Assembly (NCBI GenBank): GCA_025922945.1 | Contig: JAICGW010000009.1 | Location: 1-46,049, forward strand | DNA: 46,049 bases | Direction of reading: 5' to 3' | Source of the DNA: Acidimicrobiia bacterium | Lineage (GTDB): Bacteria; Actinomycetota; Acidimicrobiia; Spongiisociales; ZC4RG35 | Position numbers and translations under genes: made by a program | The notes under the pieces: model-generated | Told to the model about the DNA's origin: nothing | The model's input: the letters and a program-made list of their open reading frames with translations, nothing else | The model's database searches: none | Shown: piece by piece, positions 8,333 to 15,662 of the stretch | Position numbering within the stretch: the first letter of the stretch is position 1 | Layout: each line of letters begins with the position of its first letter

Positions 8333-9507
8333 GCGGGTGGAGCGCTTCCGAGGACGACCTTGATACTGAGAGGCTCACCGTCGCGCCGAATGTCGAGGGT
8401 GACCTCATCGCCGGGCAAATAGCTGCGGATTCGCGCCGCTAAGTCGCCGATCGAGCGCACTGCCAGACCGTCGACAGCGGTGACCACATCTCCAACCTCG
8501 AGTCCGGCTCCGGCTGCGGCCCCGTCCGCCGTCAGTTCCGTGATGACGGCACCACTGACGTCGCCGGTGGCCTCCTCCCCGGTTACACCCAGGAAGGCGG
8601 TCTCGATGGGATCGCCCGCGACGATGGCGGACGCGAATTCGTAGGCGTTGTCTATCGGCACGGCGAAACCGACACCGGTGTTGGCGCCGGTGGTGGTAAA
8701 GATCTGGATGTTGACACCGATGACCTCGCCCTCACGATTGGCGAGGGCACCTCCGCTGTTTCCAGGATTGATCGAGGCGTCGGTTTGGATCAGGACTTGG
8801 GCGGTGAGCGGACTTGCCACCGGACGGCTCACCGCCGATACCACCCCCGAGGTAACGGTCTGCTCGAGTCCCCAGGGGCTGCCCAGGGCGACCGCCAATT
8901 GACCCACTTCCAACTCCTCGTCGAGGGCCAAAGTCGCGGCAGGAGCACCGTCGGTGTCGACGTCGATGACGGCGATGTCGTGGGGAGCATCGGATCCGAC
9001 CACCTCGCCCTCTCGCAAGCTGCCGTCGGCGAATCGAACCTGTACCGCCTCGACTCCGTCGACCACATGGGCGGCGGTGAGCACATGACCATCTTCATAC
9101 ACGAAGCCCGACCCGAGTCCTGCCTGATGCTCAATCTGGACCATGGAAGGAAGTAGGGCGGCCGCCACCGCCGCCACCGGCTCCTCCGTGGGATCGATGG
9201 TGGGCGTTTGCTCGGAGGCCGGAGACGACTGGTCGATGGCGATTGCCGGCTCGACGCGGTCGTCGTTACCGATCCACCAGCCCACGCCAACCCCTCCCGC
9301 CATTACCAACAGGGCTAGCAGCAGGGCGGGAATGAACGTGATCCCCGGGCGGGATACCCCCCTCGCCGGCTGCGCCGGCACTCCCCCCCGGCTGGGGGGA
9401 GAAACGGGAAAACCCCTCGCCGGCTGCGCCGGCCCTTCCTCCGGGCTGGGGGGAGCAACGGGTTCGGTCGGTTCGGTCACAGTGTCGGTAATCCTGTCAT
9501 CAATCAT
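8329..9507 (-). CDS. HtrA/DegP-type membrane-anchored serine protease with PDZ domain
   Basis: 392 residues. A Pro/Ala-rich cytoplasmic N-terminus (1-54) contains an 18-residue tandem repeat and is followed by a membrane segment (about 57-80). The trypsin-like domain holds the triad His147 (VLTAAHVV), Asp177 (PHDIAVID) and Ser251 (INPGNSGGAL). One PDZ domain covers about residues 290-390 (ADGAAAGAGLEVGDVVTAVDG). It should degrade or process envelope proteins outside the membrane under stress. The start ATG 9507 is backed by GGAGG 6-10 bases upstream. It lies directly downstream of a response regulator/histidine kinase operon, a common arrangement for stress-induced HtrA, and two GTTTAG repeats precede its promoter. 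The stop overlaps the convergent decarboxylase stop. Confidence 0.92.
   Translation of the reverse strand: MIDDRITDTVTEPTEPVAPPSPEEGPAQPARGFPVSPPSRGGVPAQPARGVSRPGITFIPALLLALLVMAGGVGVGWWIGNDDRVEPAIAIDQSSPASEQTPTIDPTEEPVAAVAAALLPSMVQIEHQAGLGSGFVYEDGHVLTAAHVVDGVEAVQVRFADGSLREGEVVGSDAPHDIAVIDVDTDGAPAATLALDEELEVGQLAVALGSPWGLEQTVTSGVVSAVSRPVASPLTAQVLIQTDASINPGNSGGALANREGEVIGVNIQIFTTTGANTGVGFAVPIDNAYEFASAIVAGDPIETAFLGVTGEEATGDVSGAVITELTADGAAAGAGLEVGDVVTAVDGLAVRSIGDLAARIRSYLPGDEVTLDIRRDGEPLSIKVVLGSAPPA
9361..9462. repeat. Tandem 54-bp-period repeat with GC hairpin inside the htrA-like gene
   Basis: Two copies of about 48 conserved bases start at 9361 and 9415. Each begins CCTCGCCGGCTGCGCCGGC and ends with a CTGGGGGGAG arm. 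In copy 1, CTCCCCCC (9381-9388) and GGGGGGAG (9394-9401) form a perfect 8-bp stem; copy 2 is degenerate in its left arm. The 54-bp period keeps frame and encodes the Pro/Ala-rich repeat PAQPARG in the cytoplasmic tail of the protease. The hairpin structure resembles intergenic REP-type repeats, suggesting an in-frame insertion; that origin is inference. Confidence 0.75.
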
Positions 9508-9543
9508 TTCCTACCTCCGGAGCCCCAAACTAAGAAGCCAGCG

Positions 9544-9560
9544 CTAAACCGCTCCTAAAC
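9544..9560 (-). promoter_or_regulatory. GTTTAG direct repeats upstream of the htrA-like gene
   Basis: On the minus strand, GTTTAG occurs twice with starts exactly 11 bp apart (GTTTAGGAGCGGTTTAGCGC), about 37 bp upstream of the ATG. A TAGTTT hexamer that could be the -10 box lies just downstream. Direct repeats at 11-bp spacing are the typical binding layout of OmpR/PhoB regulators, and such a regulator is encoded two genes upstream. Confidence 0.5.
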
Positions 9561-9584
9561 GAAAGCTGGGAAAAACCTGAGCGC

Positions 9585-10766
9585 TCAGTGGTTGGAGGCG
9601 GTTTCGATGCGACCGGTGCGGTGACGAAGAGGATCGTGCTGGGGTGCATCGCCATTGGTTCCGATCGGCAGCCAGACGATGGTTGTCGCTCCCTGGCCGG
9701 GCTCGGAGTAGATCTGAAATGATCCCCCGTGCATCTGGGCGACGTGTTCGACGATCCCCAAACCGAAACCGGAAGTGACAAAGGATGACTCGAACCCCGG
9801 TCCCTCGTCGGACACGGCCAGATAGGCCCAATTGCCAGATCGGCCCGATCCCACCTCGACCTTGGCCCCCGGAGTGGAAGCCTTGAGGGAGTTGTCGACG
9901 AGGTTGCTCAGGGCCCGGCTTAAAGACACCAGATCCCCGTGTACCTCCGCCTCCCCGGCGATCTCGGTTAGCCCCACTCCGAGGTCGTTGGCCGCGGCCC
10001 GATAGTCCTCCACCGCGGTCCGGACGAGCGCCGAAAGGTCGACTTGGACCATGGTCGCCTGCCCGGCCTGGAAGCGCGCCGCCGCCAGCAGACCCTCGAT
10101 CATGGCGCTCATCCGTTCGGCGTTACGGGCGATGATCTCGCCCGTGGCCTTCCACTCCTCGAGTGAGGAATCGGGATCGTCGAGAGTGACTTCGACATTG
10201 GAACGGATAACAGAAAGCGGGGTACGAAGGTCATGCGACGTGTCGGCCAGAAAGCTCCGTTGGGCCCTGAAGGCACCCTCGAGCCGATCGAGCATCGAGT
10301 CGAAAGTGCTTCCCAGCCGGGTCAGCTCGTCGTTCGGACCTACGAGGCCGATACGGCGAGAAAGATCGGAGGCCTCGATCTCCCTGGCTACCTGGGTGAT
10401 TCGATCCACTGGGGCGAGGGCCCGGCCGGCCAGCACCCACCCCACCCCAAGAGAGATCAGAAAAAGGAATCCGAGGCCGATCAGCGTGTAGAGGGCCAGC
10501 CTTTCCACCACGTACTGGTTGAAGATGCTCTCGAGCGTGCGCACTTCGGCCTCTTCGAAACGGGGGTCGAGGACCAGGCGGTACTGGCCGAGCTGCATCT
10601 GCCGACCGCGCAGGATGAGCCGGGTTTCGGTTTGCGTCGTGAGCTGCCAACGAATGGCGACATAGATAAGCGCCAATACCAGACCCCCGAGACCGAAGAC
10701 CACCGCCGAATAGAGAAGGGAGAGACGAAAGCGGATCGAGCGAAAGAACTGGCGACGTTGGCTCAT
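9585..10766 (-). CDS. Sensor histidine kinase
   Basis: 393 residues. Two transmembrane segments (about 14-38 and 91-113) flank an extracytoplasmic sensor of only about 50 residues. A HAMP domain follows (about 114-165, LAPVDRITQVAREIEASDLSRRI). The dimerisation domain has SFLADTSHDLRTPL with phospho-acceptor His178. The HATPase domain has the N box (LVDNSLKAS), DEGPGFESSF and SGFGLGIVEHVAQMHGG. It should autophosphorylate and pass phosphate to the regulator encoded immediately upstream, with which it overlaps by 4 bp (ATGA). The short periplasmic loop resembles kinases sensing the envelope or membrane state. The htrA-like gene follows on the same strand after 77 bp containing its own candidate promoter. 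Confidence 0.93.
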   Translation of the reverse strand: MSQRRQFFRSIRFRLSLLYSAVVFGLGGLVLALIYVAIRWQLTTQTETRLILRGRQMQLGQYRLVLDPRFEEAEVRTLESIFNQYVVERLALYTLIGLGFLFLISLGVGWVLAGRALAPVDRITQVAREIEASDLSRRIGLVGPNDELTRLGSTFDSMLDRLEGAFRAQRSFLADTSHDLRTPLSVIRSNVEVTLDDPDSSLEEWKATGEIIARNAERMSAMIEGLLAAARFQAGQATMVQVDLSALVRTAVEDYRAAANDLGVGLTEIAGEAEVHGDLVSLSRALSNLVDNSLKASTPGAKVEVGSGRSGNWAYLAVSDEGPGFESSFVTSGFGLGIVEHVAQMHGGSFQIYSEPGQGATTIVWLPIGTNGDAPQHDPLRHRTGRIETASNH

Positions 10767-11437
10767 GAGCGCAGGACGTACCCGCGACCTGGCACGGTTT
10801 CGATCGGATTTGGCTCACCGAGTTTCTTTCGCAGATTGGAGACCGTGACCCGAACGGTATTGGTGAATGGATCTGCCATCTCATCCCAGACGTGTTCGAG
10901 CAGGGTCTCCTGCGGCATCACCTCGTCGACATGCGCCATCAGGAATTCGAGCAGCGAGAACTCCTTGGCGGTGAGAGCGAGAGAGGCACCTCCGCGGGTG
11001 GCAATAAACCGAGCTGGATCGAGGGAAAGACTTCCCACGCGGAGAACCGGGGACGCGCCTTCGTCTCGTCGGAGAAGCGCTCGAGTCCGGGCCGCCAGCT
11101 CGGCCAAGGCAAACGGCTTCACCAGATAGTCGTCGGCGCCGGCATCGAGTCCGGCGACTCGATCATCAATGTCGTCGCGAGCTGTCAGCATCAGCACCCG
11201 GGGGCGGCGCGACTCGAAGGTGGGAAGGTCTCCGTCGACCAGGCGACGGCAGAGCTCCAGGCCCGATCCGTCGCCCAGATTCCAATCAAGAATCGCCAGG
11301 TCGTAGCCGTTGCCACGGAGCTTTTCCTCCGCCTTCATCGCTCCCCCGGCCACGTCCACCGCATATCCGTGGCGACGCAAACCGCGGGCAATGGCATCGG
11401 CCAGATCGGCTTCGTCCTCGACGACCAGAAGGCGCAT
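10763..11437 (-). CDS. OmpR/PhoB family response regulator
   Basis: 224 residues. The receiver domain starts MRLLVVEDEADLADAIA, with phospho-acceptor Asp51 (AILDWNLGDGSG), the conserved Thr in MLTARDD and Lys in YLVKPFA. The C-terminal winged helix is of the Trans_Reg_C type (SLALTAKEFSLLEFLMAH ... TVRVTVSNLRKKLGEPNPIETVPGRGYVL). The tracked ORF begins at 11737, but its first 100 residues have no receiver-domain similarity and overlap the divergent pgmB gene; ATG 11437 begins exactly at the canonical strand. It partners the downstream kinase with an ATGA overlap. Its own upstream region has one GCGCTAAAC match to the repeats before the htrA-like gene, which hints at autoregulation. Confidence 0.93.
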   Translation of the reverse strand: MRLLVVEDEADLADAIARGLRRHGYAVDVAGGAMKAEEKLRGNGYDLAILDWNLGDGSGLELCRRLVDGDLPTFESRRPRVLMLTARDDIDDRVAGLDAGADDYLVKPFALAELAARTRALLRRDEGASPVLRVGSLSLDPARFIATRGGASLALTAKEFSLLEFLMAHVDEVMPQETLLEHVWDEMADPFTNTVRVTVSNLRKKLGEPNPIETVPGRGYVLRS

Positions 11438-11468
11438 GCCCGAAACGCTACCGAGCGGAAATAAGTAG

Positions 11469-11477
11469 GCGCTAAAC
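11469..11477 (-). promoter_or_regulatory. GTTTAGCGC element upstream of the response regulator
   Basis: The nine bases GTTTAGCGC (minus strand) are identical to the second repeat before the htrA-like gene and lie 32 bp upstream of the regulator ATG. No second clean half-site is visible 11 bp away. It is a candidate single site for autoregulation; a chance match cannot be excluded. Confidence 0.3.
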
Positions 11478-11551
11478 GTCCGTCGTTGAAGCGGAGCGGG
11501 GACTGAACCGAATGCCAAGAGAATTTTCGCCGCCTGGAGTAGCTTCAGGAG

Positions 11552-12268
11552 ATGGTCGACTGGAAGCTCTATCAAGCGGTTCTCTTCGACCTCGACGGAG
11601 TGCTCACGGACACCGCACGAGTCCACGCCAAGGCCTGGAAAGAAACCTTCGACGAATTCCTGGGGGCGAACGATCAGCCTCCGTTCACGATCGAGGGCGA
11701 CTATCGGACGTTTGTGGATGGCCGTCCTCGATACCAAGGCGTGGCTACGTTCTTGGCCTCCCGCGGCATTGCCCTGCCTTGGGGCGAGCCGAGCGACGGC
11801 CCTGACGAAGAAACCATATGTGGGGTCGGCAATCGCAAGAATGAGCTAGTGAATCAGCTGATCGCCACCAATGGAGTGGCCGTGTACCCGGGCTCTCTGC
11901 GTTTGATCGAGTACCTGGCGGACAGGAATCTGAAAATGGGAGTGGTGACGTCCTCGGCCAACGCGCGGACGGTCCTGGCGGGAGCGAATCTGGAAAGGTT
12001 TTTTGAGGTGCGGGTCGACGGCGAATTAGCGGCCAAGCTGGGCCTGGCGGGAAAGCCTCATCCCGACCCTTTCCTCACGGCGGCCGAACTTCTTGCGGTC
12101 GATCCCAGCGACACAGTGGTTTTGGAGGACGCCACGAGCGGGGTCGCCGCGGGAAAGGCGGGCGGGTTCGGATTGGTGGTCGGGGTCAATCGCCATGATG
12201 ATGCTCAAGCCCTGCGGGAGGCCGGTGCGGACGTCGTTGTCGAAGATCTCGGAGCCTTGGTCGGCTGA
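11552..12268 (+). CDS. pgmB: Beta-phosphoglucomutase (HAD superfamily)
   Basis: 238 residues. HAD motif I is VLFDLDGVLTDTARVHAKAWK, with nucleophile and acid/base Asp residues in DLDG. Motif II is VVTSSANARTVL. KPHPDPFL and VVLEDATSGVAAGKAGG supply the motif III Lys and the motif IV Asp. The substrate-specificity loop and length match beta-phosphoglucomutase, which converts beta-glucose 1-phosphate to glucose 6-phosphate. The GH65 phosphorylase gene starts 2 bp downstream, which strongly supports this role because inverting GH65 phosphorylases release beta-glucose 1-phosphate. AGGAG abuts the ATG with almost no spacing, so initiation may be inefficient or leaderless; no better start is visible. 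Confidence 0.88.
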   Translation: MVDWKLYQAVLFDLDGVLTDTARVHAKAWKETFDEFLGANDQPPFTIEGDYRTFVDGRPRYQGVATFLASRGIALPWGEPSDGPDEETICGVGNRKNELVNQLIATNGVAVYPGSLRLIEYLADRNLKMGVVTSSANARTVLAGANLERFFEVRVDGELAAKLGLAGKPHPDPFLTAAELLAVDPSDTVVLEDATSGVAAGKAGGFGLVVGVNRHDDAQALREAGADVVVEDLGALVG

Positions 12269-12270
12269 CG

Positions 12271-14511
12271 GTGATCATCCAATCGGCCTTTGGCGAGGAC
12301 GTCTGGTCACTTACTTGGTCGGGGCTGCGAGAGGTCGCCGCTCTCGAGTCGATCTTCTCCTTGGCAAACGGCTTTCTTGGTGTGAGGGCCAGTTTCGAAC
12401 AGGGTCCGCCCGCCCATCAACCGGGCTCGCTGATCAACGGCTTTCACGAGGTTTGGCTCATCACGTATGCCGAACCGGGGTACGGATACGCCAACGTCGG
12501 GCAGACCATTCTGTATGTGCCGGACGCTATCGAGTTGGCCTACCTCGAGGACGAATACCCTCGCCCGCTCGACGATGCCGAGGTGGAGCGGCGCCTCGAT
12601 CTGCGGCGAGGAACCGTCAGCACCGTGGTGCGATGGGCCGACCTCGAGCTTCGCTGGGAGCGACTGGTTTCGCTGGTTCATCCGGGGGTGCTGGCGATCA
12701 GGGTCGAGGGAGGTGGGCCGGAATCGCAATTCGCCTCGGGATGGCGCTACCGGCACGACATCGACGATGCCGACACAGTTGAACTGGTCTTCGATCCCCG
12801 CAGCGCTCGCACCCTTCCAACCCGCGCTCTCAGCGCCGGGGATCTGATCACCGCCGACGGAATCCCCCAGACAGTCTTTCGCACCCTGGCCTCCGATCTA
12901 TCCCTGTCGGTCGCTACCGACCACAAGGCCGACGTTGTCAAGATCAGCCGCTTCGAGGTAGACGAGCTCGACGTTCTGACTCAAGGCCCCACGGTGGAAA
13001 AGCGAGTCGCCTATGTGAGGGGAGCTGCTCTGGGCGCCGCCGCGACCGTTCTCAACGGGGTTCCCGACTTCGCCGGCCTGGCCATCGAGCAAGAGGATCA
13101 CCTCGCTGCCTTTTGGGAAACAGCGGCGGTGAAGATCGGGGCCGGACCGCGCCTCCAACAAGCAATCAACTGGAACATCTTCCAACTCCACCAGTCCTCA
13201 GCTCATCTCGCCAATACCGGCGTCCCGGCCAAAGGCCTCTCCGGGCGCGGATACGAAGGTCACTATTTCTGGGACAGCGAGATCTTCGTTCTGCCATTTA
13301 TCGCCCATATCGATCCTCCGGCCGCCGCCCGTCTCATCGCCTTCCGGCATTCGATCTTGCCGGCTGCCCGCGAGCGAGCGGCGATCCTGAACCAGAACGG
13401 GGCTTTGTTCCCCTGGCGCACCATCTCCGGGGAAGAAGCATCCTCCTACTACGAAGCAGGAACCGCTCAATACCACATCAACGCCGACATCGTCTATGGG
13501 ATCGAGTCATATCTCCTCGCCACCAACGATCACCAGATCCTGATCGATTACGGGGTCGAGATCGCCGTCGAGACTGCCCGCTTGTGGGCCGACCTCGGAC
13601 ACTTCGAAGGCGACTCTTTCCACTTCTCAACCGTCACCGGCCCGGATGAATACTCAGCTTTGGTTGATGACAATGCCTATACCAACTTGATGGCTCGCTT
13701 CAACCTGGAGCGAGCCGTGGAATGGACAAGGTGGATGGAGGCGCAGCATCCAGATGAGTTCGCCCGTCTCGCCGAAGTTCTCGAACTCGAGGCTGGCGAG
13801 GTCGACTCATGGCAGCAGATCTCGACCGCCGTGTTCATACCGCACGATGCCGAGCGCAACCTCACCCCTCAAGATGCACGCTTCTTCTATCGCAAACCTT
13901 GGGACTGGAGCGTCCCCCGTTCTCAGCATCCCCTCTTGTTGTTCTTTCACCCTCTGGTGATCTATCGCCACCAGGTACTCAAACAGGCCGACGTGGTGAT
14001 GGCGATGTACCTATTGCCCGGACTTTTTTCGCCCGAGTTGACCAGAAGCAACTTCGACTTCTACGACCCCTTGACCACCCGAGACTCTTCCCTCTCGGCT
14101 CCGATCCAGGCTGCGGTCGCCGCCCGGGTTGGGTACCTGAAACCAGCGCTCTCCTATTTCGAAGAAGCGGCCGTGCTTGACTTGGAAAACCGAGCCGGCA
14201 ACACCGCCGATGGACTTCATCTCGCCACCGCCGGTGGCACCTGGCAGGCGCTGATCTACGGGTTCGGGGGGTTCACCCACGACCCCTCCGGAGCCCGCTT
14301 TGACCCCCGCCTGCCGCCATCCTGGAGCGAACTCGAGTTCAACGTGCGCATCAAGGGGTCGCTGGTCCACGTTGCTTTGAGGGAAGAGACGCTGACACTG
14401 GCGTTGCTGTCCGGCGAGCCAGTGAAAGTGAGGGTTCGCGACGAGGAGGTGAGCGTCACCTCGGAGGGCCAGGACTACCCGGTTCCCAGCAGATGGATTG
14501 AATCGGGTTGA
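12271..14511 (+). CDS. Glycoside hydrolase family 65 protein (maltose/trehalose/kojibiose phosphorylase type)
   Basis: 746 residues, the usual length. The N-terminal beta-sandwich opens with SIFSLANGFLGVRASFEQG. The (alpha/alpha)6 barrel includes GLSGRGYEGHYFWDSEIFVLPF, GTAQYHINADIVYGIESYL and TVTGPDEYSALVDDNAYTNL, whose Glu is the general acid. KQADVVMAMYLLPG and DPLTTRDSSLSAPI form the phosphate-site region. The enzyme should phosphorolyse an alpha-linked glucose disaccharide to glucose plus beta-glucose 1-phosphate in the cytoplasm; linkage specificity (alpha-1,1; 1,2; 1,3; 1,4) cannot be read reliably from sequence. GTG start at 12271 is 2 bp after pgmB, so the two form a catabolic operon. 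A C-terminal beta-jelly-roll follows the barrel. Confidence 0.92.
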   Translation: MIIQSAFGEDVWSLTWSGLREVAALESIFSLANGFLGVRASFEQGPPAHQPGSLINGFHEVWLITYAEPGYGYANVGQTILYVPDAIELAYLEDEYPRPLDDAEVERRLDLRRGTVSTVVRWADLELRWERLVSLVHPGVLAIRVEGGGPESQFASGWRYRHDIDDADTVELVFDPRSARTLPTRALSAGDLITADGIPQTVFRTLASDLSLSVATDHKADVVKISRFEVDELDVLTQGPTVEKRVAYVRGAALGAAATVLNGVPDFAGLAIEQEDHLAAFWETAAVKIGAGPRLQQAINWNIFQLHQSSAHLANTGVPAKGLSGRGYEGHYFWDSEIFVLPFIAHIDPPAAARLIAFRHSILPAARERAAILNQNGALFPWRTISGEEASSYYEAGTAQYHINADIVYGIESYLLATNDHQILIDYGVEIAVETARLWADLGHFEGDSFHFSTVTGPDEYSALVDDNAYTNLMARFNLERAVEWTRWMEAQHPDEFARLAEVLELEAGEVDSWQQISTAVFIPHDAERNLTPQDARFFYRKPWDWSVPRSQHPLLLFFHPLVIYRHQVLKQADVVMAMYLLPGLFSPELTRSNFDFYDPLTTRDSSLSAPIQAAVAARVGYLKPALSYFEEAAVLDLENRAGNTADGLHLATAGGTWQALIYGFGGFTHDPSGARFDPRLPPSWSELEFNVRIKGSLVHVALREETLTLALLSGEPVKVRVRDEEVSVTSEGQDYPVPSRWIESG

Positions 14512-14538
14512 CTCAACTTCGGCTTGGATCTGGCTTGA

Positions 14539-15243
14539 TTAACGGCTGAGGCTGCGGCCGCCGCCGATCGTGATCACCTCGCCAGTGATGTAGGTAGCGG
14601 AAGCGAGATAGGAAACGAGCGCCGCTACTTCTTCGGGTGCGCCCATCCTCTGCATGGGAATAGCAGCCACCATCTTCTCGCGGACTTCGGCCGGAATGGA
14701 TTTGGTCATCTCGGTTCCGATCAGCCCGGGGGCGATGGCATTGACCCGGATCCGCGGCGCCAGGCGCAGGGCATAGGCACGGGTCAGGCCCACGAGCCCA
14801 CCCTTCGACATCGAGTAGTTGTACTGGCCGAAGTTGCCCAGGTAGGCGCGCGAGCTGATGTTGACGATGGCCCCGGCTTCCATCAGCGGATGGAGCCTTT
14901 CGACCAGGCGGAGCGGGGCGCCGAGGTTCACGTCCATGACCAAGTCGAAATTCTCCTCCGAGAGGTTCGTCAGCCGGGCATCGCGGGTGATACCGGCGTT
15001 GTTCACGACCAATTCCAGCGAACCGAGCTCCAGGACTTCGGCATGCACCGCCCGGATCCCCCCCTCGGTCGTGAGATCGGCTTGGACCGCTCGAACCATC
15101 GTCGAGGTCTCGAGATCGGCCGCCACCTTGGCCAGGGCCGGCGCCATGTCGACCAGGATCAGCCGCCGACCCTCCTCAGCCAGACGGTGGCTGATCGCGG
15201 TTCCGATCCCTCCCGCCGCGCCGGTGACCACCGCCCAGCTCAC
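14539..15243 (-). CDS. SDR family oxidoreductase (FabG/acetoacetyl-CoA reductase-like)
   Basis: 234 residues. The Rossmann cofactor motif is TGAAGGIGTAI, followed by NNAGITRDA, the catalytic Ser in IVNISSRAYLG and the YSMSK Tyr/Lys pair. The ITRD phrase and the ending ATYITGEVITIGGGRSLSR are typical of FabG and PhaB-like 3-oxoacyl reductases. With a thiolase and a CoA-transferase in the same operon, reduction of a 3-oxoacyl-CoA with NAD(P)H is the most likely role. Its ATG overlaps the stop of the preceding small SDR-like gene (ATGA). In mycobacterial FabG4 the equivalent reductase domain is fused behind a flavodoxin-like domain; here the two seem to be separate but translationally coupled. 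Confidence 0.9.
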   Translation of the reverse strand: MSWAVVTGAAGGIGTAISHRLAEEGRRLILVDMAPALAKVAADLETSTMVRAVQADLTTEGGIRAVHAEVLELGSLELVVNNAGITRDARLTNLSEENFDLVMDVNLGAPLRLVERLHPLMEAGAIVNISSRAYLGNFGQYNYSMSKGGLVGLTRAYALRLAPRIRVNAIAPGLIGTEMTKSIPAEVREKMVAAIPMQRMGAPEEVAALVSYLASATYITGEVITIGGGRSLSR

Positions 15244-15662
15244 GGCAGTGCCTTTCCGAGATGACTACCACCCAAGTGCACCAACTCGCCCCGGGGACCG
15301 CCCGCCAGCAGGTGTCGGACCCAGGTGGAGATTGATTCGAGGCTCGATTCCCTCTCCATCGCCAGGGTGTTGACCGTGCTTTCCCTCAATTCGAGACTGG
15401 CGGTGCGGGCACCCGAGAGCAGGGCCGTGGCCACAATCGCCGCTCCGATCCCGTCGCGACCGAGCAGGTCGTCACCGCGGACGACATAAACGATCGGCTC
15501 TCCGCGGATCGCCGCCGCCTTCGTCATCGAAAACGCCTCGGCGAGCTCTTCACGGATGTCGTCCCAGCTATCGGCGACGTCGGGATCGGCAACGAAGACC
15601 AAGCCCGGCCCATCGGAGTCGAGCGCGGCTGCCAGCGATTGGTCGCGGCAGCGGACGTTCAA
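15240..15662 (-). CDS. Small SDR/flavodoxin-like protein, possible detached FabG4 N-domain
   Basis: 140 residues from a TTG start at 15662. The TTG overlaps the CaiB stop (TTGA), matching the 4-bp overlaps at the other junctions of this operon; the longer tracked ORF from 15725 would run 67 bp into caiB. The sequence GLVFVADPDVADSW, EPIVYVVRGDDLLGRDGIGAAIVATALLSGARTAS and a C-terminal STWVRHLLAGGPRGELVHLG look like a degenerate Rossmann/SDR fold lacking the GxxxGxG and YxxxK motifs. The last segment resembles the end of the N-terminal domain of mycobacterial FabG4. It may be a non-catalytic partner of the coupled SDR. Function is not established; the family link is my own pattern reading. Confidence 0.65.
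   Translation of the reverse strand: MNVRCRDQSLAAALDSDGPGLVFVADPDVADSWDDIREELAEAFSMTKAAAIRGEPIVYVVRGDDLLGRDGIGAAIVATALLSGARTASLELRESTVNTLAMERESSLESISTWVRHLLAGGPRGELVHLGGSHLGKALP

Noticed and set aside
11438-11737. 100-residue extension of the first response regulator
   Set aside because: It runs antisense through the pgmB start and has no domain content; the receiver domain begins exactly at ATG 11437.
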